Part shown: positions 10,438-20,153 of the stretch, piece by piece
Layout of the letters: every line of letters begins with the position of its first letter
Numbering within the stretch: position 1 is the stretch's first letter
DNA from: Heyndrickxia sporothermodurans
GTDB taxonomy: Bacteria; Bacillota; Bacilli; Bacillales; Bacillaceae_C
Reading direction: 5' to 3'
Assembly (NCBI GenBank): GCA_018333075.1
Contig: BORH01000005.1
Span: 248,001-312,000, forward strand
DNA length: 64,000 bases
The notes under the pieces: model-generated
Databases searched by the model: none
The model's input: the letters and a program-made list of their open reading frames with translations, nothing else
What the model was told of the DNA's origin: nothing
Translations under genes and position numbers: made by a program

Positions 10438-11112
10438 TTGCTTAATAAAATCTATGATTGGGTTGATGAGCGCTTAGATATTACGCCTTTATGGCGAGAT
10501 ATCGCTGATCATGAAGTACCAGAGCATGTAAACCCTGCGCACCATTTCTCAGCGTTTGTTTACTGTTTTGGTGGCTTAACTTTTTTCATTACGGTAATCC
10601 AGATCCTTTCTGGTATGTTTTTAACTATGTATTATGTACCAGATATTAAGAACGCTTGGGAATCTGTATACTATCTTCAAAATGAAGTAGCATTCGGTCA
10701 GATTGTTCGCGGTATGCACCATTGGGGGGCAAGTCTAGTAATTGTTATGATTTTCTTACATACACTACGTGTTTTCTTCCAAGGAGCATACAAAAAACCA
10801 CGTGAATTAAACTGGATTGTTGGGGTTCTTATTTTATTTGTTATGCTTGGATTAGGTTTAACAGGTTATTTGTTACCTTGGGATATGAAAGCACTATTTG
10901 CAACAAAAGTTACATTGCAAATTGCTGATTCTGTACCATTAATTGGACCATATGCTAAGGAATTACTTTCTGGGCATCCAGATATTGTTGGTGCACAAAC
11001 GTTGACACGTTTCTTTGCGATTCATGTATTTTTCTTGCCAGCAGTATTATTAGGCTTAATGGCAGCCCATTTCTTAATGATCCGTAAACAAGGTATTTCG
11101 GGTCCACTATAG
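10438..11112 (+). CDS. qcrB: Menaquinol:cytochrome c reductase cytochrome b subunit
   Basis: Split, cytochrome b6-like subunit of 224 aa with four membrane helices. Haem-ligand histidines are visible in MHHWGAS, FLHTLR, AIHVFF and AAHFLM. Cys43 (FVYCFGG) matches the cysteine that attaches the extra haem in B. subtilis QcrB. The start is TTG 10438, eight bases after AAAGGAGG. It is separated from qcrA by 14 bases and lies in the same operon. Confidence 0.97.
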   Translation: MLNKIYDWVDERLDITPLWRDIADHEVPEHVNPAHHFSAFVYCFGGLTFFITVIQILSGMFLTMYYVPDIKNAWESVYYLQNEVAFGQIVRGMHHWGASLVIVMIFLHTLRVFFQGAYKKPRELNWIVGVLILFVMLGLGLTGYLLPWDMKALFATKVTLQIADSVPLIGPYAKELLSGHPDIVGAQTLTRFFAIHVFFLPAVLLGLMAAHFLMIRKQGISGPL

Positions 11113-11169
11113 AATTTAATTTGCAATAATATAGAATTATGACTCTTTAAAAAGAAGGAGGGGGACGTA

Positions 11170-11946
11170 ATGCATCGTGGAAAAGGGATGAAATTTGTAG
11201 GGGATTCACGTATTCTTGACCCTTCTGTACGTAAACCTATGGGCCCAAAAGATTATTCGGAGTATCCTGGTAAAACAGAAGCATTCTGGCCAAACTTTCT
11301 ATTGAAAGAATGGATGGTTGGTGCTGTTTTCTTAGTTGGATTTTTATGTCTAACTGCAGCACATCCAGCACCGCTTGAGCGCATTGCAGATCCAGCAGAT
11401 GCAGGCTATATTCCAATGCCTGACTGGTATTTCTTATTCCTTTATCAAATGCTAAAATATTCTTATGCTTCTGGACCGTATAATATCATTGGATTAATTA
11501 TTCCTGGTATTGCATTTATTGGATTGCTTTTAGCTCCATTTATTGATCGTGGTCCTCATCGACGTCCACTAAAACGTCCATTAGCAACTGGATTTATGCT
11601 ATTATCGATTGCAGCTGTCTTCTATTTAACTTGGGAAGCAGCAGCACATCATGATTGGAAAAAAGCTGCAGAACAAGGGAAAATTGTAGCTAAAGCAGAT
11701 ATTGATAAAGAATCTGATGGATATAAAGTTATCTCTAAGCAATCATGTATAACTTGTCATGGTGAAAACCTTACTGGTGGACCAGCTGCTCCATCATTAA
11801 TTGGCACCGGATTAAGTGCTGATCAAGTAGCAGATATTGCAGAACATGGTACAAAAAGTGGTAAAATGCCTGCAGGTCAATTTAAAGGTTCTAAAGATGA
11901 TTTGAAAAAATTATCTGAATTCATTTCAAGTTTGAAAGCTAAATAA
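11170..11946 (+). CDS. qcrC: Menaquinol:cytochrome c reductase cytochrome b/c subunit
   Basis: Fusion of a subunit IV-like membrane part (three helices; PDWYFLFLYQML is the quinol-site signature) with a C-terminal cytochrome c domain. The haem c site CITCH is near residue 195, and the distal Met is probably in GKMPAGQF. The length of 258 aa is normal for Bacillus QcrC. The ribosome site is AAGAAGGAGGGGG. It completes the bc complex, which would pass electrons to a cytochrome c oxidase. Confidence 0.97.
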   Translation: MHRGKGMKFVGDSRILDPSVRKPMGPKDYSEYPGKTEAFWPNFLLKEWMVGAVFLVGFLCLTAAHPAPLERIADPADAGYIPMPDWYFLFLYQMLKYSYASGPYNIIGLIIPGIAFIGLLLAPFIDRGPHRRPLKRPLATGFMLLSIAAVFYLTWEAAAHHDWKKAAEQGKIVAKADIDKESDGYKVISKQSCITCHGENLTGGPAAPSLIGTGLSADQVADIAEHGTKSGKMPAGQFKGSKDDLKKLSEFISSLKAK

Positions 11947-11960
11947 GTTAAATAACTAAA

Positions 11961-11990
11961 AAGCTGGCAGTGTTGCCAGCTTTTCTTTAG
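11961..11990 (+). terminator. Terminator of qcrABC
   Basis: Stem AAGCTGGCA/TGCCAGCTT with loop GTGT, then TTCTTT, 15 bases after the qcrC stop. Confidence 0.9.
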
Positions 11991-12037
11991 ATTTACACTT
12001 ATTTGAAAAGTATGATAACTAAAAAGTGGGTGAATAA

Positions 12038-12628
12038 ATGAAATTAATATATCCAATTCTTGCAAATCGTCAAGTATTAATCATTTTATTTATTATCAAT
12101 TTATTAGGGACGATTTATGGGTATATTTGGTATGAGCCTCAGTTTAAAGTGACACCTACCATATTCCTTCCTTTTGTACCAGACAGTCCGACAGCTAGTT
12201 TGTTTTTTACTATTGTATTATTCGCATTTATCCTAAAAAAGAATTGGCCATTATTCGAGGCTTTAGCCATTGTCACGTTATTTAAATATGGAGTCTGGGC
12301 TGTAGTTATGAATGTTTTGACACTCATCGTTACTGGAAGCTTGCCATGGCAAGGATACATGCTCATCATTTCTCATGGTGCCATGGCGATTGAAGGTATA
12401 CTTTATTCCCCATTCTATCGGATAAAACTAAAACATTTAGTAATCGTTGCTATCTGGACTATGCATAATGATATTATTGATTATGTATTTATGCAATATC
12501 CAAAGTATGGCGCCTTAGATATTTATGTTAAAGAAATAGGCTATTTCACATTTTGGTTAAGTGTTATTTCTCTTGCAATTGCCTATTACTGTTCGATTCG
12601 AAAAAATAGATTGAGGTTACCAATATAA
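12038..12628 (+). CDS. ypjA: DUF1405 membrane protein YpjA
   Basis: A 196-aa integral membrane protein with five or six hydrophobic helices (for example VLIILFIINLLGTIYGYI). It matches B. subtilis YpjA (DUF1405) in length and position after qcrC. Conserved acidic and aromatic residues such as WYEPQ and HNDIIDY lie between the helices. Function unknown. It has its own ribosome site (AAAGTGGGTG) and follows a terminator, so it needs a separate promoter. Confidence 0.85.
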   Translation: MKLIYPILANRQVLIILFIINLLGTIYGYIWYEPQFKVTPTIFLPFVPDSPTASLFFTIVLFAFILKKNWPLFEALAIVTLFKYGVWAVVMNVLTLIVTGSLPWQGYMLIISHGAMAIEGILYSPFYRIKLKHLVIVAIWTMHNDIIDYVFMQYPKYGALDIYVKEIGYFTFWLSVISLAIAYYCSIRKNRLRLPI

Positions 12629-12699
12629 CTTGAACATTATCTGTTCTACTCTTGTCCAACCTATCATACACTTAATAGTAGTTTGAGGGAGGGACAAGA

Positions 12700-13485
12700 A
12701 TGAAAATTAGAGTTATAATCCTTCTAATATTGTTTTTCGGTTTATTTTTGAATCATACATTCGTTAATGCCGCTTCACCTATGGAAAAATTGGATAAGCT
12801 TGCAGATGAAGCATTACAATTGACTACTTTAGGCCATGATGAAAATGCCAAAAATTCACTTGATCTTTTTATTAATGACTTTACTGAAATGACTTCAAAC
12901 AGTCAATTTTTTTCAATGGATGATATTAAAATTCTTTTAGTCTCACATAAGGAAGCAAAAAAGGCAATAGAAAGTTCAACAATTAGTACTGAAGAGAAAA
13001 TAGATAAAGTACTCTCTTTTCGTTTAGTAGTTGATGCCATGAACTCGCACTATCAACCATTATGGACTGAACTTCAGAATCCGATAATGACCGCTTTTTC
13101 TCAATTAAAAGAAGCGGTAAAAGAAAATGATGCTGACTCTTATCAAGTGATACTTAACCGTTTTTTAACACAGTATTTACTCATTCAGCCAAGTATGAAA
13201 ATAGATGTACCTGTTGATAAATTTCAGAGACTTGATGCTCAAATTTCATTTATTGATAAATATCGATCTAAAATCATTCTAAATGATTCTGGATTGGTCA
13301 AATTAGACGAATTGGAAGCTGACCTGCAACATGTGTTTAATGAAATGTCGGAGGATGAATCAGATCCTTCATTATGGTTAGTCATTATTACGACTGGAAG
13401 TATAATTATTCTCGCGCTTTCATATGTAGGGTGGCGTAAATATAGAGGGGAAAAGTATACAAAGCAGAAAGAGCATAATGATTGA
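12700..13485 (+). CDS. ypjB: Sporulation protein YpjB
   Basis: A 261-aa protein with an N-terminal signal segment (VIILLILFFGLFLNHTFVNAA), a helical extracytoplasmic body, and one C-terminal membrane helix (LWLVIITTGSIIILALSYVGW) followed by a basic tail. This is the layout of the YpjB sporulation family, which in B. subtilis belongs to the mother-cell regulon. The ribosome site is GAGGGAGGG. A sporulation role is taken from the family; no sporulation promoter was clear to me. Confidence 0.85.
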   Translation: MKIRVIILLILFFGLFLNHTFVNAASPMEKLDKLADEALQLTTLGHDENAKNSLDLFINDFTEMTSNSQFFSMDDIKILLVSHKEAKKAIESSTISTEEKIDKVLSFRLVVDAMNSHYQPLWTELQNPIMTAFSQLKEAVKENDADSYQVILNRFLTQYLLIQPSMKIDVPVDKFQRLDAQISFIDKYRSKIILNDSGLVKLDELEADLQHVFNEMSEDESDPSLWLVIITTGSIIILALSYVGWRKYRGEKYTKQKEHND

Positions 13486-13541
13486 CCCTGGCTAATTATT
13501 CGTCTAAAATATAATTAAATAAAAGTAATGTGGAGGCTAAA

Positions 13542-14219
13542 ATGCATTTTATTATTTACTACATCATAATTGCTCTTATTCCAATTTGGGCACAAATGAA
13601 AGTGAAAAGTACATTTAACAAATATGCAAAAGTTCCAACCACTACTGGAACTAGCGGCGCAGAAGTTGCTAGAAAAATTTTAGACGAAAATGGATTATAC
13701 AATGTTAAAGTAGTAGAACATAGCGGATTTTTAAGTGATCATTATAATCCGATGACAAAAACGGTTCATCTATCTTCTACAAACTATCATGGGCAATCCG
13801 TTGCTGGTGCGGCAGTTGCAGCACATGAAGTCGGTCATGCTATTCAAGACAAGGAAAGCTATGGTCCATTAAGGTTTAGACATTCATTAGTTCCTGTTGC
13901 AAATATTGGTACGAATGCTTCTTGGATTTTCCTTATTATTGGAATGCTTTCTCATGCTCCAAATATGCTTTTGATAGGAATTATTTTAATGGGATTAGGT
14001 GTATTATTCCAATTAGTTACGTTACCTGTTGAATTTAATGCATCATCAAGAGCGATGGATCAAGTAGTTAATCTTGGAATTATCAGCAATAGTGAAGAAA
14101 GAGACGCAAGAAAGGTGTTAAATGCAGCTGCCTTGACCTATGTTGCAGCAGCAGCAGTAGCTGTCATAGAAATTCTTCGTATGATTTTAGTTTTTACAAA
14201 TATTTCGAGAGATGAATAG
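13542..14219 (+). CDS. Membrane zinc metallopeptidase, YugP-like
   Basis: A 225-aa protein with an N-terminal membrane helix, the zinc-protease motif HEVGH (in AVAAHEVGHAIQ), then two to three further helices. This is the neutral zinc metallopeptidase family of B. subtilis YugP. ATG 13542 is preferred over the in-frame GTG 13530 because GGAGG sits between them, five bases from the ATG. The GTSGAEVARKILDENGL segment is typical of the family. Substrate unknown. It is followed by a shared terminator facing ypjC. Confidence 0.88.
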   Translation: MHFIIYYIIIALIPIWAQMKVKSTFNKYAKVPTTTGTSGAEVARKILDENGLYNVKVVEHSGFLSDHYNPMTKTVHLSSTNYHGQSVAGAAVAAHEVGHAIQDKESYGPLRFRHSLVPVANIGTNASWIFLIIGMLSHAPNMLLIGIILMGLGVLFQLVTLPVEFNASSRAMDQVVNLGIISNSEERDARKVLNAAALTYVAAAAVAVIEILRMILVFTNISRDE

Positions 14220-14267
14220 ATAAGAAAAACATATACTCTAAAAAGTTATACTTTCTTATCTTACAAT

Positions 14268-14299
14268 AAAAAGGAAGGCAGAAACGCCTTCCTTTTTTG
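14268..14299. terminator. Bidirectional terminator between zinc protease and ypjC
   Basis: Twelve-bp stem AAAAAGGAAGGC/GCCTTCCTTTTT with loop AGAAAC. It has A-tract and T-tract on either side, so it works for both converging genes. Confidence 0.92.
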
Positions 14300-14324
14300 T
14301 GTTTTATAGGTAATTTCAATAATT

Positions 14325-15197
14325 TTATATTTCAATAGGCTTTTTATTTTCATCTAAAGTGAATCCTTCCCCTAATACATCATGAACAATCATAACAGAA
14401 ACGAAAGCATGAGGATCAATGGAATTAATCAGTCCTTTTAAACGAACAATTTCATTTTTACCTACAACACAATAAAGGACTTCCTTATCCTCTTTTGTGT
14501 AGGAACCATGTCCCCTTAATACTGTTACCCCTCTATCCATATCATTCATAATTAAATTTGCTATTTCTTCATGCTTCGGAGAAATAATTAAAGCCCCTCT
14601 AGCGGTATATGCACCTTCCTGCATAAAATCAATCACTCTTGCACCAACAAATACAGCTACCAACGTATACATCGCTTCACGGTAATCTAAATATGTAAGT
14701 AAAGAAAGTATAATTACACATGCATCAAAGATAAACATTGTTCGTCCCATTGCAAAACCTTTAAATTTGAAAACTAGACGTGCAATAATATCCACTCCAC
14801 CTGTTGTTCCACCATAGCGAAAGATTACACCTAAGCCGATACCGATGAAAATACCAGCAAATAAAGACGCAAGGAACATATCGTTTTCAAGCGGAATATT
14901 AAAATGCTTTCGCTGAAAAATCCATAGAAAACATGATGTTCCGACTGTACCAATTAAAGTATATATAAATGCCTTTCTACCAAGTAACTTCCAGCCTATA
15001 AAAAATACTGGTATATTCAATACTAAATTGGAGTAGGAAGGATCTATTTTAAAAAGTGCATATAAGAGCAAGTTTATTCCTGTAAATCCGCCTTCCGCTA
15101 AATTATTTTGCATATTAAAATGAACGATTCCAAATGAAAAAATAGCGGAACCTAATAGAATAAATAATACGTTTTTTATTTTTATCCCTCTAAACAT
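14325..15197 (-). CDS. ypjC: YitT-family membrane protein YpjC
   Basis: A 290-aa protein with five or six membrane helices (YitT domain) followed by a soluble C-terminal DUF2179 domain from about residue 210 (ALIISPKHEEIANLI...VTVLRGHGSYTKEDKEVLYC). The glycine-rich RYGGTTGGVDIIA loop is a YitT hallmark. It is on the opposite strand to its neighbours, as a single-gene unit with its own promoter at 15320-15292. The ribosome site on the minus strand is ACAGGAGGAG. Transport or membrane role unknown. Confidence 0.88.
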   Translation of the reverse strand: MFRGIKIKNVLFILLGSAIFSFGIVHFNMQNNLAEGGFTGINLLLYALFKIDPSYSNLVLNIPVFFIGWKLLGRKAFIYTLIGTVGTSCFLWIFQRKHFNIPLENDMFLASLFAGIFIGIGLGVIFRYGGTTGGVDIIARLVFKFKGFAMGRTMFIFDACVIILSLLTYLDYREAMYTLVAVFVGARVIDFMQEGAYTARGALIISPKHEEIANLIMNDMDRGVTVLRGHGSYTKEDKEVLYCVVGKNEIVRLKGLINSIDPHAFVSVMIVHDVLGEGFTLDENKKPIEI

Positions 15198-15502
15198 GTC
15201 TGCTCCTCCTGTCCGTATACGTTTAGAATGTCCAAAAAGTGATGAAATAAGTAGATACTAGTAAATAATCCAACTAGTGCACAACGTTCTAATTATATAA
15301 AACGGAAGATGAACTAGCAATGGTTGGTTTTTAAAAAGTCTCTCTTTTCGGTGAATTTTTTAATTAGTAAATTTTTTAAATTGAATATACTTTTTAACAG
15401 TTTTTCTAAATAAATTATCCTATCTAGTAAGTCAAAAATATTTGTAAATACTAGAGGTTTTAGCTAACATGATAAGAGATAATAGTGAGGTGTTTTAGTT
15501 TA
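15198..15502. other. Intergenic region between divergent ypjC and ypjD
   Basis: About 300 bases without a gene. It holds the ypjC promoter on the minus strand. The rest is very AT-rich and I see no hairpin with a T-run and no convincing plus-strand promoter, although ypjD must be transcribed from here. Confidence 0.6.
15292..15320 (-). promoter_or_regulatory. SigA-type promoter for ypjC
   Basis: On the minus strand TTGCTA (15320-15315), 17-base spacer, TATAAT (15297-15292), about 95 bases before the ypjC start. Confidence 0.65.
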
Positions 15503-15835
15503 ATGGAAAATAAAACTATGAAAGAAATGCAGAGAGATATCGATGACTTTATCGGTCAATTTAAAGAGGGATACTTCAGTCCACTTGCAATGCTAGCACG
15601 CTTAACCGAAGAACTTGGTGAATTAGCAAGAGAAATTAATCATTATTATGGTGAAAAACCAAAAAAAAATACGGAGCAAGAGAAGACGATTGAAGAGGAA
15701 CTAGGAGATCTGCAATTTGTGGTTATGTGTCTCGCCAATTCATTAAATATTGATTTAGAAGAAGCACATGAAAGAGTAATAAATAAATTTAATACGAGAG
15801 ATAAAGATAGATGGACAAAAAAGGAATCTAAATAA
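15503..15835 (+). CDS. ypjD: MazG-type nucleotide pyrophosphohydrolase YpjD
   Basis: A 110-aa all-alpha NTP pyrophosphatase of the MazG superfamily. The metal-binding pattern is visible as RLTEELGELAREI and later EEELGDLQFVVMCLAN. ATG 15503 is chosen since GTGAGGTG ends ten bases before it, giving nearly the B. subtilis length. First gene of the run ypjD-dapB-mgsA-bshB1-bshA-cca-birA, as in B. subtilis. Its substrate is not known; house-cleaning of aberrant nucleotides is the usual guess. Confidence 0.9.
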   Translation: MENKTMKEMQRDIDDFIGQFKEGYFSPLAMLARLTEELGELAREINHYYGEKPKKNTEQEKTIEEELGDLQFVVMCLANSLNIDLEEAHERVINKFNTRDKDRWTKKESK

Positions 15836-15862
15836 ATTTAATGATAGTGGAGGTTATTATAA

Positions 15863-16666
15863 ATGGAAAAAATTAAAATAGTTATCGCAGGTCCTCGTGG
15901 CAGAATGGGGAAAGAAGCGGTTAAAATGGTTCATTCCATTGATAATTTTGAGTTAGTAAGTGTTATTGACCATAAACATGATGGAAAAATGCTGAACGAA
16001 TTAGTTGACTTTACTCAATATGGAAATACTCCTGTTTTTTCGAATATAGAGGAGTGCTTACAAAAATCAGGAGCAGATGTATTAGTAGATTTAACTACCC
16101 CTGAGTTTGGATATATACATACGAAAACAGCTCTTCAATATGGTGTTCGACCTGTAGTAGGTACGACAGGGTTTACGGAAGATCAACTAAAAGAGTTAAA
16201 AACATTAGCAGAGGAAAAAGATATTGGTTGTATTATCGCACCTAATTTTGCCATTGGAGCAGTCTTAATGATGAAGTTTTCTCAAATAGCAGCTAAGTAT
16301 TTTAATAATGTTGAAATTATCGAGCTGCATCATGATCAGAAACTTGATGCGCCATCTGGCACAGCTATTAAAACGGCAGAAATGATTTCTTCAGTGAGAG
16401 AGAAAAAAGAACAAGGACATTCCAATGAGAAAGAAACAATCACAGGGGCAAGAGGTGCAAATAAAGATGGAATGCACATACATAGTGTTCGTTTACCAGG
16501 ATTAATTGCCCATCAACAAGTCTTATTCGGTGCGGATGGCCAAGGCTTAACAATTCGTCATGATTCATATAACCGCGCATCCTTTATGTCTGGTGTAAAA
16601 TTATCGATTGAGACGGTTATGAATGTAGGAACATTAATATACGGTCTAGAAAACATTATAGATTAG
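15863..16666 (+). CDS. dapB: 4-hydroxy-tetrahydrodipicolinate reductase
   Basis: NAD(P)H-dependent step toward diaminopimelate and lysine, and also toward dipicolinate for spores. The N-terminal dinucleotide motif is [11 protein letters not shown]. The substrate-binding/catalytic segment is [15 protein letters not shown], and the family glycine/arginine loop ITGARG follows. The 267-aa length is normal. The gene is 27 bases after ypjD, and its stop overlaps the start region of mgsA. Confidence 0.97.
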   Translation: MEKIKIVIAGPRGRMGKEAVKMVHSIDNFELVSVIDHKHDGKMLNELVDFTQYGNTPVFSNIEECLQKSGADVLVDLTTPEFGYIHTKTALQYGVRPVVGTTGFTEDQLKELKTLAEEKDIGCIIAPNFAIGAVLMMKFSQIAAKYFNNVEIIELHHDQKLDAPSGTAIKTAEMISSVREKKEQGHSNEKETITGARGANKDGMHIHSVRLPGLIAHQQVLFGADGQGLTIRHDSYNRASFMSGVKLSIETVMNVGTLIYGLENIID

Positions 16667-16683
16667 TGTTAAGGGGGATGAAT

Positions 16684-17100
16684 ATGATGGAAATTGCACT
16701 TATTGCACACGATAAAAAGAAAGACGATATGATTCGCTTTGTAACAGCGTATAAAAATATTTTTTTACCGCATAAATTATATGCAACAGGAACGACTGGT
16801 AAAAGAATTATGGAAGAAACGAACTTGCCTGTTCACAGATTTCAATCAGGACCTTATGGGGGAGATCAAGAAATCGGTGCTTTAATTGCAAAAAATAAAT
16901 TAGATATGGTTATCTTTTTTAGAGATCCTTTAACAGCACAACCTCATGAACCAGATGTTTCAGCATTAATGAGACTATGTGATGTTTATTCTGTACCGCT
17001 TGCAACAAATATGGGAACAGCTGAGGTGCTTATTCGTGGTTTACAAAAAGGCGATTTAGCTTGGCGTAGCATTACTAGAGGTGAAACTAAAAATGACTAA
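16684..17100 (+). CDS. mgsA: Methylglyoxal synthase
   Basis: Converts dihydroxyacetone phosphate to methylglyoxal and phosphate. Motifs visible: [19 protein letters not shown] (phosphate loop), [14 protein letters not shown], and [14 protein letters not shown] with catalytic Asp/His. ATG 16684 (138 aa) is preferred, six bases from AAGGGGG; ATG 16687 is also possible. It precedes the bacillithiol genes, which fits since bacillithiol takes part in methylglyoxal detoxification. Eight bases overlap bshB1. Confidence 0.96.
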   Translation: MMEIALIAHDKKKDDMIRFVTAYKNIFLPHKLYATGTTGKRIMEETNLPVHRFQSGPYGGDQEIGALIAKNKLDMVIFFRDPLTAQPHEPDVSALMRLCDVYSVPLATNMGTAEVLIRGLQKGDLAWRSITRGETKND

Positions 17101-17809
17101 TTCAATTGATATACTGGCAATCGGAGCACATGCTGATGATGTTGAAATTGGTATGGGAGCTTCAATAGCAAAATGGACATCTGAAGGAAAATCTGTCGTT
17201 ATTTGTGACTTAACCGAAGCAGAGTTGTCCTCTAATGGGACAGTTGAAAATCGTAAGAAAGAAGCGCAGAAAGCAGCAGCCATTTTAGGTGTTAAGGATC
17301 GGATTACTTTAAATATCCCTGATAGAGGCCTCTATCTAAATGATCAGCATATACGAAAGATTGTTGAAGTGATTCGTACATATAGACCAAAAATTGTTTT
17401 TGCACCATATTTTGAAGATAGACATCCTGATCATGGGAATTGCTCTCACCTAGTGAGAGAGGCTTTTTTTTCAACGGGAATTAGAAAGTTTCAAGCAAAT
17501 TCTTTAGAAGCACATAAACCGAAAAATCTATATCATTATATGATAAACGGCTTTCATACTCCTGATTTTGTAATAGATGTTTCAGCATATATGAATAAAA
17601 AAATAGATAGCTTAAATGCATATCAAAGTCAGTTTGTAAATACAATGGATGGAGTAAAGACCCCTTTAACTGAAGGATACATAGAAAGCATTCAAGCAAG
17701 AGAAAGAATGTTTGGAAAAGAAGTGGGGGTTACATTTGCGGAAGGCTTTAAATCAACAAAGCCTTTACTATTAAATTTGGATGTGATGGGGATATGGAAG
17801 GGAAATTAA
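17093..17809 (+). CDS. bshB1: Bacillithiol biosynthesis deacetylase BshB1
   Basis: Zinc LmbE/PIG-L deacetylase that removes acetate from GlcNAc-malate, the second step of bacillithiol synthesis. The metal motif AHADDVEIG is at the N-terminus and the third ligand is in [11 protein letters not shown] 17093 (238 aa) follows AGAGGTG by nine bases. It overlaps mgsA by 8 bases and bshA by 16 bases, so expression is tightly coupled. Confidence 0.96.
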   Translation: MTNSIDILAIGAHADDVEIGMGASIAKWTSEGKSVVICDLTEAELSSNGTVENRKKEAQKAAAILGVKDRITLNIPDRGLYLNDQHIRKIVEVIRTYRPKIVFAPYFEDRHPDHGNCSHLVREAFFSTGIRKFQANSLEAHKPKNLYHYMINGFHTPDFVIDVSAYMNKKIDSLNAYQSQFVNTMDGVKTPLTEGYIESIQARERMFGKEVGVTFAEGFKSTKPLLLNLDVMGIWKGN

Positions 17810-18948
17810 AAATAGGTATTACCTGTTATCCAACAGTTGGAGGTTCAGGGGTGATCGCTACTGAGTTAGGGAAATTTCTTGCAGAGCGTGGCCATGAAAT
17901 TCATTTTATTACTTCAAGTATCCCTTTCAGATTAAATAAAATGTATCATAATATATATTTTCATCAGGTAGAGGTAAACCAATACTCTGTTTTTCAATAT
18001 CCACCATATGATATTGCACTTGCAAGTAAAATGGCAGAGGTAATAAAAAGAGAAAAATTGGATATTCTCCATGTTCATTATGCAATGCCACACGCAGTTT
18101 GTGCAATATTAGGAAAACAGATGGCTGGATCAGATGTAAAGATTGTAACCACTTTGCATGGTACCGATATTACTGTTCTTGGTTATGATCCATCATTAAC
18201 AGATTCCATTCGTTTTGGAATTGAAAAATCGGATTTTGTAACAGCAGTATCAAAAGCACTTGTTCATCAAACCTATGAATTAATCCATCCTAGAAAAGAA
18301 ATTGAAACGATTTATAATTTTATTGATGAACGAATATACCGAAAGACAGATTCAATTCACTTAAGAAACGAATATGGTATTGCATCAGATGAAAAAATTT
18401 TAATTCATGTATCCAATTTTCGTCATGTTAAAAGAGTTCCTGATGTCGTAAAAGTATTTGCGAAAATAAAGGAAAACATTAAGGCGAAATTGTTGTTGGT
18501 CGGAGATGGACCTGAAATGACAATTATTTGTAAATTGGTGAATGATCTTAATTTAAGAGAGCATGTATTATTTTTAGGTAAGCAGGATAATTTAGAAGAA
18601 TTATATTCGATTAGTGATTTAATGCTTTTATTATCAGAAAAGGAAAGCTTCGGTCTAGTTGCTTTAGAAGCAATGGCATGTGGTGTTCCGTGCATTGGAA
18701 CAAATATAGGTGGAATTCCAGAAGTAATCATTGACCATGAGAATGGCTTTATTTGTGAATTGGGAGATGTTGATAATATAGCAGATAAAGCATTGAGTCT
18801 TTTACTGGATGAAAAACTTCATCAAGAGTTCTCTAAAAATGCAATGAATAGTGTGCATGAACGATTTATGTCCAATAAAATCGTTGATCAATATGAAAAT
18901 ATTTACTATAAGCTATTATTTCAAGTTGAAAAGGCGGGAATGGAATGA
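17794..18948 (+). CDS. bshA: N-acetyl-alpha-D-glucosaminyl L-malate synthase BshA
   Basis: GT4 glycosyltransferase joining GlcNAc from UDP-GlcNAc to malate, the first bacillithiol step. Features: N-terminal [15 protein letters not shown], the HVHYAMPHA loop, [12 protein letters not shown], and the C-terminal nucleotide-sugar motif [16 protein letters not shown]. The 384-aa length is normal. The start overlaps bshB1 by 16 bases and the end overlaps cca by 4 (ATGA). Confidence 0.97.
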   Translation: MEGKLKIGITCYPTVGGSGVIATELGKFLAERGHEIHFITSSIPFRLNKMYHNIYFHQVEVNQYSVFQYPPYDIALASKMAEVIKREKLDILHVHYAMPHAVCAILGKQMAGSDVKIVTTLHGTDITVLGYDPSLTDSIRFGIEKSDFVTAVSKALVHQTYELIHPRKEIETIYNFIDERIYRKTDSIHLRNEYGIASDEKILIHVSNFRHVKRVPDVVKVFAKIKENIKAKLLLVGDGPEMTIICKLVNDLNLREHVLFLGKQDNLEELYSISDLMLLLSEKESFGLVALEAMACGVPCIGTNIGGIPEVIIDHENGFICELGDVDNIADKALSLLLDEKLHQEFSKNAMNSVHERFMSNKIVDQYENIYYKLLFQVEKAGME

Positions 18949-20153
18949 TTGAACCATTCCGAAGTGCAACTTACATCATTCAAAAATTAGAGGAAAAAGG
19001 CTTTGAAGCGTATTTTGTAGGAGGTTCTGTTCGAGATTTTTTACTTAAACGACCCATTCATGATGTAGATATTGCTACATCAGCTACACCTGAAGAAATG
19101 AAAAAGCTGTTTTCTAACACCGTGGATATAGGTATAGCTCATGGAACGATATTAATACTCCACCGAGGCAATGGTTATGAGGTAACAACTTTTAGAGCAG
19201 AGTCCGAATATATAGATTTTCGTCGTCCTGAAAAAGTAAAATTTATTCGATCCTTATTTGAAGACCTTCAACGTCGTGATTTTACAATGAATGCGATAGC
19301 CATGGATAAAAATGGGCAAATGATTGACCCTTTTAATGGTCAACAGTGTATTCAGGAGAAAATGATTCAAGCTGTTGGGAATCCAGATGAACGATTTCAG
19401 GAAGATGCTTTAAGAATGATACGGGCAATGAGATTTGTTAGTCAATTAGACTTTTCATTGCAACCTCAAACAAAGAACGCTATTGAAAAAAATGCTGATT
19501 TATTAAAACATATTGCAATAGAGAGGCTTTTTGCTGAATTTACGAAGCTTCTTAATGGAGCAAATAAAAAACATGCCATTGAATTACTATTTGAAACAGG
19601 ATTATATAAATTTATTCCTGGCTTTTCCGAATCTAAAGAGATGTTTCTTGATTGTAAAAACCTAGATATTAATCAATTATCTGAAAATCAAATGTGGCTT
19701 CTCTTTATTTATTTTTCAAAAACAGAGTCCGCCGAAAAATTATTGAGGGCATGGAAGATGCCTTCTAAAAAAATAAAGTATTTAACTAAAGCATTACCTA
19801 TTTTACATACTCGCTTAAAAAATGAATGGACAACCTATTCACTTTACCAAGCGACAAAGGCTATTTCTATTGATGTAGAAGTTGTTAACAAAACAATAAA
19901 AAAAGAAACCGTTGCTAATGTAGAAAAAGATATGAATGAAATCTTTAGTAAAATGGTCATTCAACAACGGGATCAAATGGATGTTACCGGAGAAGATTTA
20001 ATGAAATGGTTTAATCGTACGGGAGGACCTTGGATAAAACTACTATTAAATGATATAGAAAAAGCGATTGTAATGAATAAAATTCCAAATGAAAAGGCTG
20101 GAATAAAGGGGTGGATTCAAACATGCAATCACCAACAAGGAAACGATTATTAG
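18945..20153 (+). CDS. cca: CCA tRNA nucleotidyltransferase
   Basis: Adds or repairs the 3' CCA of tRNAs. Class II polymerase-beta fold: [20 protein letters not shown] with the catalytic Asp pair, and the [12 protein letters not shown] segment typical of class II enzymes. [12 protein letters not shown] marks the neck domain. The length of 402 aa is normal for Bacillus. It starts in the ATGA overlap with bshA and runs over the start of birA by about 30 bases. Confidence 0.96.
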   Translation: MIEPFRSATYIIQKLEEKGFEAYFVGGSVRDFLLKRPIHDVDIATSATPEEMKKLFSNTVDIGIAHGTILILHRGNGYEVTTFRAESEYIDFRRPEKVKFIRSLFEDLQRRDFTMNAIAMDKNGQMIDPFNGQQCIQEKMIQAVGNPDERFQEDALRMIRAMRFVSQLDFSLQPQTKNAIEKNADLLKHIAIERLFAEFTKLLNGANKKHAIELLFETGLYKFIPGFSESKEMFLDCKNLDINQLSENQMWLLFIYFSKTESAEKLLRAWKMPSKKIKYLTKALPILHTRLKNEWTTYSLYQATKAISIDVEVVNKTIKKETVANVEKDMNEIFSKMVIQQRDQMDVTGEDLMKWFNRTGGPWIKLLLNDIEKAIVMNKIPNEKAGIKGWIQTCNHQQGNDY